Of a DNA stretch of 6,030 bases, positions 1 through 4,701 are shown in pieces. The notes under the pieces are model-generated. The model worked only from the letters and a program-made list of their open reading frames with translations, was not told the origin of the DNA and ran no database searches. Origin of the DNA: DAOTZS01 sp034434335 (lineage in GTDB: Bacteria > Chloroflexota > Anaerolineae > CG2-30-64-16); NCBI GenBank assembly GCA_034434335.1, contig DAOTZS010000146.1, positions 1 to 6,030 of the forward strand, in the 5' to 3' direction. The translations under genes were made by a program, and so were the position numbers. The stretch's first letter is position 1. Each line of letters starts with the position of its first letter.

Positions 1-59
1 AGGTGGATGTGTTCGCCGAGATGGTGCGCATCACGGCTGAACAGTACGGGAGTCGGTAG
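1..59 (+). CDS. C-terminal end of an unidentified upstream protein (partial)
   Basis: The first 59 bases read as an open frame ending in TAG at 57-59. The visible tail is VDVFAEMVRITAEQYGSR. It has ordinary codon use and an amphipathic helix-like pattern, so a genuine gene end is likely, but 18 residues are too few to name a family. The last codons (AGT CGG TAG) already belong to the GGTAG repeat array that follows, so the repeat seems to have inserted at, or grown from, the very end of the gene. The gene points the same way as the biosynthetic operon but is separated from it by more than 900 bp, so co-transcription is unlikely. Confidence 0.5.
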   Translation, partial: VDVFAEMVRITAEQYGSR

Positions 60-152
60 TTGGTAGATTGGTAGGCTGGTAGGTTGGTGGAAATCAGCTT
101 GACTGCCAGCTACCAATCTACCCACTGCCAATCTACCGACTACCAACCTACT
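51..152. repeat. Inverted pair of short GGTAG/CTACC tandem arrays
   Basis: The left arm (51-90) holds GGTAG-type units at 55, 62, 70, 78 and 86, a period of 7-8 bp. The right arm (110-152) holds the complementary CTACC-type units at 110, 118, 125, 133, 140 and 148 with the same period. Bases 63-79 pair with 106-121 with one bulged G, leaving a 26-base loop, and pairing can continue outward because the right arm has one extra unit. The structure could form a long cruciform or RNA hairpin after the upstream gene. No T-run follows, so a standard intrinsic terminator is not supported. Such low-complexity arrays are usually polymorphic in copy number. Confidence 0.8.
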
Positions 153-209
153 GCCGTGTTGAGCTAGATTCTGGCATTTTGCAGTCAGTGCGTGACCCCT
201 CTCACCCCC

Positions 210-248
210 TTTCCCCTGCTCTCCCCTGGGAGGGGAGAGCAGGGGAAA
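210..248. repeat. Perfect 18 bp palindrome (REP-like hairpin)
   Basis: Bases 210-227 are exactly complementary to 231-248 around a 3-base loop (GGG). The stem is pyrimidine-rich on the left arm and purine-rich on the right. It is preceded by C-rich sequence of the same flavour (195-209). No T-tract follows (the next bases are TCCCAAG), so it looks more like a repetitive extragenic palindrome than a terminator, although the RNA would still be a very stable barrier. Confidence 0.8.
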
Positions 249-259
249 TCCCAAGTGTA

Positions 260-296
260 GGGCTTTCTGGGGCGGCTTCGCCGCCCCAGAAAGCCC
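260..296. repeat. Perfect 17 bp GC-rich hairpin
   Basis: Bases 260-276 pair without mismatch with 280-296 around the loop TTC. It lies 11 bp after the preceding palindrome and shares no obvious sequence with it, so it is a second, different palindromic unit. It is preceded by the phrase CAAGTGTAGG (252-261), which recurs at 348-357 as part of the next element. No T-run follows. Confidence 0.8.
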
Positions 297-310
297 CTTA
301 ATGCCGATCT

Positions 311-336
311 CCCCGCCCCCCGATAAGGGGGCGGGG
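311..336. repeat. C/G-run hairpin, 10 bp stem
   Basis: CCCCGCCCCC (311-320) pairs with GGGGGCGGGG (327-336) across the 6-base loop CGATAA. A close relative occurs at 566-591, so this is one copy of a locally repeated palindrome type. Confidence 0.7.
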
Positions 337-346
337 CCGGGGGCTT

Positions 347-504
347 ACAAGTGTAGGTTTTTGCCAGAAGGCCCGGACGTAAACGTCCGGGCTGAAAGAG
401 CGAAGCCCTGCGGGCTAAGTATCCAGCCCCGGAGGGGCTTTGCCCTCTTAGCCCGGCGATTTATCGCCGGGTAGCTTCCCAACCCTGCAAAAACCTACCC
501 TTGT
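347..504. repeat. 158 bp palindrome mosaic with 18 bp terminal inverted repeats (MITE-like or REP cluster)
   Basis: The ends ACAAGTGTAGGTTTTTGC (347-364) and its complement (487-504) match at 17 of 18 positions. Inside are four small hairpins: 371-380 with 383-392, 404-408 with 412-416, 425-430 with 434-439, and 452-460 with 463-471. In addition GGGCTAAG (412-419) pairs with CTTAGCCC (447-454), so the middle can fold in alternative ways. There is no open reading frame worth naming. The form fits a non-autonomous miniature element or a composite of extragenic palindromes. No clean target-site duplication is visible at the borders, although GGGGCCGGG occurs on both sides (333-341 and 508-516). 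Confidence 0.65.
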
Positions 505-565
505 GAGGGGGCCGGGAGTGGGGGTCAATCCGGAAAGTGTAGAATCCAGCTTTACAAAGCCCTAG

Positions 566-591
566 CCCCCGCCTCCAGTCGGGGGCGGGGG
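566..591. repeat. C/G-run hairpin, second copy
   Basis: Bases 566-576 pair with 581-591 (11 bp including one G-T pair) around the loop AGTC. The stem resembles the hairpin at 311-336. The word AAGTGTAG, also found at 253-260 and 349-356, occurs just upstream at 535-542, so hairpin and word may travel together as one repeat unit. Confidence 0.65.
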
Positions 592-615
592 AATCCTTTG
601 AAAAGGGTATTCTGT

Positions 616-644
616 CTCCCTTCCCTGCAAGGCGGGGAAGGGGG
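616..644. repeat. Pyrimidine/purine hairpin
   Basis: Bases 616-628 pair with 632-644, with two G-T pairs, around a 3-base loop. The CCCTTCCC/GGGAAGGG core resembles the pyrimidine/purine style of the palindrome at 210-248. It is the last recognisable palindrome before the sequence becomes unique. Confidence 0.6.
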
Positions 645-681
645 TAAGGGCCTTGAGCGGCAGTTTTTACGACTCCACGAT

Positions 682-711
682 TTGTTACTGCCCCGCTGGA
701 GGTGGTAAAAT
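682..711 (+). promoter_or_regulatory. Possible sigma-70 promoter of the aspartate operon
   Basis: TTGTTA (682-687) matches 4 of 6 bases of the -35 consensus, and TAAAAT (706-711) matches 5 of 6 of the -10 consensus, with 18 bp between them. It lies in the only clearly AT-richer patch between the palindromes and the first gene of the operon. Transcription would start near 718, giving a leader of about 280 nt. This is a consensus match only, and promoters in this lineage may differ. Confidence 0.35.
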
Positions 712-995
712 AAGCACCCAAACAGTCCCCGATGCCAGTTTCCTCTAAGGCGAGAACAACGTGGCACATACGCTCTCCCTGGTTCTGACCACCCCTGCCC
801 ATCGGGCGGCGCAGGTCCCTTTCCCTAACCGGTTCCCTTCGGCCTCGCCCTTGGGGGCGCATTAGTGCCGCCACGGTGTGCCGACCCAAGCCAAGCGTTT
901 GCCGCGGGCCATTGCCAGGGGGCAGAGGTGGCCAGGTGCTCAGGTCAACCCTTACGGGCATTCTCAGAATCTGTAATCCACAGGCGAGGTGGGAC
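712..995 (+). other. Long untranslated leader before aspartate kinase; no known riboswitch recognised
   Basis: This 284 bp stretch lacks a convincing gene. I looked for lysine-riboswitch, SAM, TPP and cobalamin core motifs and for the T-box TGGNACCGCG bulge, and found none. Weak secondary structure is visible. Bases 846-850 pair with 855-859. The nested hairpin 907-933 pairs 907-911 with 929-933 and 913-916 with 921-924. An 18-codon frame at 732-788 (MPVSSKARTTWHIRSPWF) lacks a ribosome-binding site. The stretch may be plain spacer or an unrecognised regulatory leader. Confidence 0.3.
986..992 (+). promoter_or_regulatory. Ribosome-binding site that fixes the aspartate kinase start
   Basis: GAGGTGG ends 3 bases before the ATG at 996, with the GAGG core 6 bases away. 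It supports this start over the in-frame ATG at 876, whose 40 extra residues are cysteine- and proline-rich and have no counterpart before the family's N-terminal KFGGTS motif. Confidence 0.7.
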
Positions 996-2405
996 ATGCG
1001 AGTGCTCAAATTCGGTGGTACCTCCGTTGGCGACACCAAAGCCATTGCCCAGGTCGTTTCCATTGTGGCGGCCCAAAGAGCCCAGGACCCCAACCTGGTA
1101 GTGGTGACCTCGGCCATGCGCGGGGTGACCGACCTGCTGATCGAATCGGCGCAGGCTGCGGCGCGGGGCGAACGAGCCCGTTACCGCGAGGCGCGGCAAG
1201 AGCTCATCGCCCGCCATCACGACGCAGCAGAGGCGCTGGTGCACGATCTGGACGACCTGACCCATATCCTGAGGGACGTGGACGAGCGGGTGCGCGAGTT
1301 CGAGCGCCTCTGTATGGCCGTTGCCGTCTTGGGTGAACTGACCGACCGCGGCCTGGCGGTGATCTCCGGCCTGGGCGAACGGCTCTTGGCGCCGATCCTG
1401 GCCGCGGCTATCCGCTCCCACGGGCTGAAGGCGCAATTCGTGGACGCCGGCGATCTGATCATCACTGACGAGAACTACCTCTCGGCCACCCCAGACATGG
1501 AGGCCACCCGTACCGCCACACGGGCTCGCCTCATGCCTCTGCTGGAGCAAGGCGTCCTGCCGGTGGTCACCGGCTTTGTGGCGGCCACGGCGCGGGGCAC
1601 GCCGACCATCCTGGGCCGCGGGGGGTCAGACTATTCGGCTGCCATCCTGGCCGCGGCCCTGGACGCCGATGAGGTGCAGATCTGGACCGATGTGGACGGC
1701 GTGATGACGGCTGACCCGCGGCTGGTGCCTGAGGCCCGCTCTCTGCCTGAACTGACCTATGGGGAGGCTGCCGAGCTGGCTTACTTTGGCGCCAAGGTCC
1801 TGCACCCCAAGACCATGTTGCCAGCTATTGACCGCGGCATCCCCATCAGCGTGCGCAACACCTTTAACCCGGCCTTCCCCGGCACCCGCATCGTGGCCCA
1901 GACCACGAACGGCCGCACCGTCAAAGCACTGACCGTTATCCGCGGCCTGACCCTGGTCACCGTAGCCGGCCGGGGCATGATGGGGGTGCCTGGCATCGCC
2001 GCGCGCACCTTCGCGGCTGTGGCGGCCCAGGGTGCCAATGTCTTGATGATCTCCCAGGCCTCATCTGAACTCAGCATCTGTTTTGTGGTGCCGGGAGCCG
2101 ATGCTGAACGGGTACGGAGGGCTCTGGAGGAGGCTTTCGCCTCCGAAATAGCCCGCCGGATGATCGACCAGGTAACCTGCGAATCGGATGTCGTCATCGT
2201 GGCCGTGGTGGGAGACGGGATGCGCCACACCCCCGGCATTGCGGCCAGGGTATTCGGCGCGCTGGGCGAGCATGGGATCAACGTGATTGCCATCGCGCAG
2301 GGCTCTTCCAAGTCCAATATTTCGATGGTGCTGTCCGCGCGCGACGCCGATGCCGCGGTGCGCCACATCCATAAGGCATTTAACCTGGGCGGGAACACGG
2401 CTTGA
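996..2405 (+). CDS. Aspartate kinase (ThrA-type, monofunctional, two ACT domains)
   Basis: This is a cytosolic aspartate kinase of 469 residues. It phosphorylates L-aspartate with ATP to 4-phospho-L-aspartate, the committed step toward lysine, threonine and methionine. The amino-acid-kinase domain fills residues 1 to about 290. It shows KFGGTSVGD (5-13, with the conserved lysine), TSAMRGVTDLL (38-48), GLGER (125-129), GRGGSDYSA (207-215), WTDVDGVMTADPR (230-242) and FGAKVLHPKT (264-273). Two ACT domains follow (about 313-385 and 399-455), with SQASSE (353-358) and AQGSSKSNIS (434-443) at the usual effector-binding strands, so feedback inhibition by threonine and/or lysine is expected. The phrases MMGVPGIAAR and VVGDGMR are close to E. 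coli ThrA as I recall it. The protein ends (FNLGGNTA) just where ThrA would run on into its dehydrogenase domain. The start at 996 gives the normal family N-terminus. First gene of the operon. Family assignment is near certain; the effector is not. Confidence 0.96.
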   Translation: MRVLKFGGTSVGDTKAIAQVVSIVAAQRAQDPNLVVVTSAMRGVTDLLIESAQAAARGERARYREARQELIARHHDAAEALVHDLDDLTHILRDVDERVREFERLCMAVAVLGELTDRGLAVISGLGERLLAPILAAAIRSHGLKAQFVDAGDLIITDENYLSATPDMEATRTATRARLMPLLEQGVLPVVTGFVAATARGTPTILGRGGSDYSAAILAAALDADEVQIWTDVDGVMTADPRLVPEARSLPELTYGEAAELAYFGAKVLHPKTMLPAIDRGIPISVRNTFNPAFPGTRIVAQTTNGRTVKALTVIRGLTLVTVAGRGMMGVPGIAARTFAAVAAQGANVLMISQASSELSICFVVPGADAERVRRALEEAFASEIARRMIDQVTCESDVVIVAVVGDGMRHTPGIAARVFGALGEHGINVIAIAQGSSKSNISMVLSARDADAAVRHIHKAFNLGGNTA

Positions 2406-2424
2406 GGGGGATGATTCAGTCTGG

Positions 2425-2431
2425 AAAGGAG
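2425..2431 (+). promoter_or_regulatory. Ribosome-binding site for the GTG-started homoserine dehydrogenase
   Basis: AAAGGAG lies 4 bases before GTG at 2436. The strong site supports the non-ATG start, which directly precedes the nucleotide-binding strand (VIIFGAGQVG) and leaves no room for a later start. Confidence 0.7.
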
Positions 2432-2435
2432 CCCT

Positions 2436-3512
2436 GTGAAAGAGATACCCGTTATCATCTTCGGCGCCGGCCAGGTCGGCCGGGCACTGGTGCGCCAACT
2501 GGTGGAGGCTGCACCCCTTCACGCCAGCCGCGATGGCGTGGTGTTGCAGATCGTGGCCTGGTGTGATAGAACCGGAGCTGTGGTGTGTGAAGAGGGCCTG
2601 AGCCCAGAGCAACTGCAAAGCCTGGCGGCCGCCAAGGCCAGCGGGACCTCTCTGGCCGAGACCGCGTTGGGCTATGCCCAGGCAGACCTGGCTGCCATCG
2701 TGGATATCGCTGGGGCCGACGGGTGCGTGGTCGTGGACGTGACGGCCAGCGACCAGACGGTGCCTGCCCTGGAGCTGGCGCTGCAGCGCGGCTATAGCGT
2801 GGCCACGGCCAACAAGCTGCCCCTCTGCGGACCGCAGGCCGTTTTCAACCGCCTGGTTGGCAGTGGCCGCCTGCGCTACGAGTCTACCGTCGGCTCGGCT
2901 GTGCCGGTGATCGAAACTTTGTGTGGCCTGCTGCGCGCTGCTGACCGAATAGATCTCATCCAGGGCGCTCTCAGCGGCACGCTGGGCTTCATCTGCACCG
3001 GCCTGCAGGCCGGCCAGCCGTTCTCTGACCTGGTCCAGGAGGCCATGCGCCGCGGCTACACCGAGCCCGACCCCCGCACGGATCTGGGCGGCATGGACGT
3101 GGCTCGCAAGGCACTCATCCTGGCGCGCACCCTTGGCTGGCAGCTTGAGCTGGCGGATGTAGAAGTCCATTCCCTCGTCTCGCCCGAGCTGGCTTCCCTG
3201 CCCCTGCCCGACTTTCTGGCCCGGCTGCCAGAGCTGGACGCCTGGTTTGCTGAGCGCGTGGCCGGGGCAGCAGCCAGGGGCAGGGTGCTGCGTTATGTGG
3301 CTGAGCTAAAAGATGGCCAGGCTGGCGTTGGGTTGCAAGAGGTGCCCATGGATAGTGCCCTGGGCCGGCTGAGAGGCAACGACAACCTGGTAGCCTTCCA
3401 TACCCGATACTATCCAGACCAGCCACTGGTGCTGCAAGGCCGTGGCGCGGGTGTAGATGCTGCCGCGGCAGGGGTACATGCCGACATCATCGCCCTGGCC
3501 ACCCGGGCCTGA
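2436..3512 (+). CDS. hom: Homoserine dehydrogenase (ThrA C-terminal type, no ACT domain)
   Basis: This enzyme of 358 residues reduces L-aspartate 4-semialdehyde to L-homoserine with NAD(P)H in the cytosol. The Rossmann fold opens with GAGQVGRAL (10-18). VDVTASD (100-106) and ATANK (123-127) mark the nucleotide site. YESTVGSAVPVIETL (148-162) and GALSGTLGFI (177-186) are family signatures. GYTEPDPRTDLGGMDVARK (207-225) carries the substrate-binding acids and the catalytic Asp221/Lys225 pair, equivalent to Asp219/Lys223 of yeast Hom6. The C-terminal part (LRYVAEL, LVAFHTRYY, PLVLQGRGAG) matches the dehydrogenase half of ThrA/MetL rather than the common stand-alone Hom. It stops after the catalytic domain without the ACT domain many monofunctional homologues carry, so feedback control probably rests on the kinase. 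It starts at GTG, 30 bp after the kinase, clearly in the same transcript. Confidence 0.95.
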   Translation: MKEIPVIIFGAGQVGRALVRQLVEAAPLHASRDGVVLQIVAWCDRTGAVVCEEGLSPEQLQSLAAAKASGTSLAETALGYAQADLAAIVDIAGADGCVVVDVTASDQTVPALELALQRGYSVATANKLPLCGPQAVFNRLVGSGRLRYESTVGSAVPVIETLCGLLRAADRIDLIQGALSGTLGFICTGLQAGQPFSDLVQEAMRRGYTEPDPRTDLGGMDVARKALILARTLGWQLELADVEVHSLVSPELASLPLPDFLARLPELDAWFAERVAGAAARGRVLRYVAELKDGQAGVGLQEVPMDSALGRLRGNDNLVAFHTRYYPDQPLVLQGRGAGVDAAAAGVHADIIALATRA

Positions 3513-3547
3513 ACACACAGGGGCGGAGAAGATGAGTGTGCGCAGGT

Positions 3548-3603
3548 CATGTCGGGCCGCTGTGCAGGCCCGAGGCATGTCGGGCCGCAGTGCAGGCCCG
3601 AAG
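3548..3603 (+). repeat. Two tandem 28 bp hairpin-forming repeats inside the operon
   Basis: Unit 1 (3548-3575) and unit 2 (3576-3603) are identical at 26 of 28 positions. Each contains TCGGGCC and GGCCCGA (3552-3558 with 3567-3573; 3580-3586 with 3595-3601), a 7 bp stem with an 8-base loop. The single loop change (GCTGTGCA to GCAGTGCA) and one change at 3574/3602 leave both stems intact. The array fills most of the 106 bp gap between hom and asd and ends just before the asd ribosome-binding site. It may be a spreading palindrome, or it may modulate mRNA stability or expression of the downstream genes. Confidence 0.8.
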
Positions 3604-3605
3604 AT

Positions 3606-3611
3606 GGAGAG
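3606..3611 (+). promoter_or_regulatory. Ribosome-binding site that favours the asd start at 3619
   Basis: GGAGAG lies 7 bases before ATG 3619. Other in-frame ATGs exist. The one at 3604 has no site, and the one at 3532 has GGAG only 3 bases ahead and would translate the hairpin repeats into a 29-residue basic extension. The 3619 start gives the usual short N-terminus before the VGILGATG motif. Confidence 0.65.
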
Positions 3612-3618
3612 AACTGAG

Positions 3619-4689
3619 ATGAAAGAGAGACCCAAGCTCAAGGTGGGCATCCTCGGCGCTACAGGCGCTGTGGGCCAACGTTTTGCCCAACTTCTGGCCA
3701 ACCACCCCTGGTTTGAGGTTGCAGTGCTGACAGCCTCCGATCGTTCGGTAGGCAAGCGTTATGCCGATGCCTGCCAGCACTGGCTGCTGCGGGGCGGGAT
3801 GCCATCGGCGCTGGCAGAGCTGACCGTAGTGCCTACCGAGCCGGATGCCATCCCGCGCGATGTGCGCCTGCTCTTCTCTGCGCTGCCTGGCAGCACAGCC
3901 GGCCCGGTGGAAGAGGCGTTGGCCGCGGCCGGGTTCGCCGTCTGCTCCAACGCTTCGGCGCACCGCATGGACCCCGACGTGCCACTGCTGATCCCCGACG
4001 TCAACCCCGAACACGCGAGGCTGATCCCCCGCCAGCAAGCCAGCCGGGGATGGCATGGCTTCATCGTCACCAACCCCAACTGTACCACCACCCACCTGGT
4101 CTGCGCCCTCAAGCCACTCCACGACGCCTTTGGGCTGGCCAGCGTCAGCGTGGTCTCCATGCAGGCCCTTTCCGGCGCGGGCTATCCCGGCGTGGCCTCC
4201 CTGGACATCCTGGACAACGTCATACCCTACATCCCTGGTGAAGAAGAGAAGGTCGAAAGCGAGCCGCGCAAGCTGCTGGGCACTTTTACCGACGAGGGGA
4301 TTCAGATGGCGGATTTCACCGTCACGGCACAGTGCAACCGGGTGGCCGTGCGCAACGGCCACCTGGAAGCCGTGGCGGTCAAGCTGCGCAGCCAGGCTAC
4401 CCTGGCGGAAGTGGCCGCCGCCATGGCCAGCTATCGGGGGGAGCCCCAGCGCCTGGGCCTGCCCAGCGCACCCGATCCGGCCATTATCGTACATCATGAA
4501 CCAGATCGCCCCCAGCCACGGCTCGACCGGCTGGCCGGAAACGGCATGGCCACCAGTGTTGGCCGGCTGCGCCCCGACCCGCTCTTTGACTACAAGTTCA
4601 TCGTCTTGGGCCATAACACCATCCGCGGCGCGGCAGGAGGCGCCATCCTGAACGCGGAGTTGCTGTATGCCAAAGGCTATCTTCCATGA
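3619..4689 (+). CDS. asd: Aspartate-semialdehyde dehydrogenase, archaeal/fungal type
   Basis: This NADPH-dependent enzyme of 356 residues reduces 4-phospho-L-aspartate to L-aspartate 4-semialdehyde with release of phosphate. That product goes to homoserine through the preceding gene, or to lysine. KVGILGATGAVGQRF (8-22) is the nucleotide-binding loop. NPNCTT (152-157) holds the catalytic Cys155, MQALSGAGYPG (181-191) follows, and CNRVAVRNGH (239-248) carries the conserved Arg241 and catalytic His248. The end (GHNTIRGAAGGAILNAELL) and the stretch IPYIPGEEEKVESEPRKLLG are typical of the archaeal/fungal subfamily (TIGR00978 type, from memory), not the E. coli or Gram-positive forms. Length fits that subfamily. 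It lies 106 bp after hom, the gap holding a tandem hairpin repeat, and 12 bp before the next gene. The start could lie upstream at 3532, but 3619 is preferred for its ribosome-binding site. Confidence 0.95.
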   Translation: MKERPKLKVGILGATGAVGQRFAQLLANHPWFEVAVLTASDRSVGKRYADACQHWLLRGGMPSALAELTVVPTEPDAIPRDVRLLFSALPGSTAGPVEEALAAAGFAVCSNASAHRMDPDVPLLIPDVNPEHARLIPRQQASRGWHGFIVTNPNCTTTHLVCALKPLHDAFGLASVSVVSMQALSGAGYPGVASLDILDNVIPYIPGEEEKVESEPRKLLGTFTDEGIQMADFTVTAQCNRVAVRNGHLEAVAVKLRSQATLAEVAAAMASYRGEPQRLGLPSAPDPAIIVHHEPDRPQPRLDRLAGNGMATSVGRLRPDPLFDYKFIVLGHNTIRGAAGGAILNAELLYAKGYLP

Positions 4690-4701
4690 GGACAAAACGC
4701 T

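Noticed and set aside
210..296. Intrinsic terminators for the upstream gene
   Set aside because: The stems are strong but neither is followed by a T-run, and they lie 150-240 bp past the stop codon among other palindromes.
732..788. 18-codon frame as a Thr/Ile attenuator leader peptide
   Set aside because: Only two Thr and one Ile codons, no ribosome-binding site, and no terminator/antiterminator pair with a T-run downstream.
876..995. Upstream extension of aspartate kinase from ATG 876
   Set aside because: The 40 extra residues are Cys/Pro/Gly-rich, lack a family counterpart, and the ATG at 996 has its own ribosome-binding site directly before the conserved N-terminus.
461..1117. Minus-strand frame of 218 codons across the spacer
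   Set aside because: It runs through the palindromic repeats and into the start of aspartate kinase; its composition is repeat translation, with no recognisable domain.
2061..3170. Long minus-strand frame opposite the kinase and dehydrogenase genes
   Set aside because: It is antisense to two well-supported genes, and its length is explained by high GC and codon-position bias.
3548..3603. CRISPR-like array between hom and asd
   Set aside because: There are only two directly adjacent repeats with no spacer between them.
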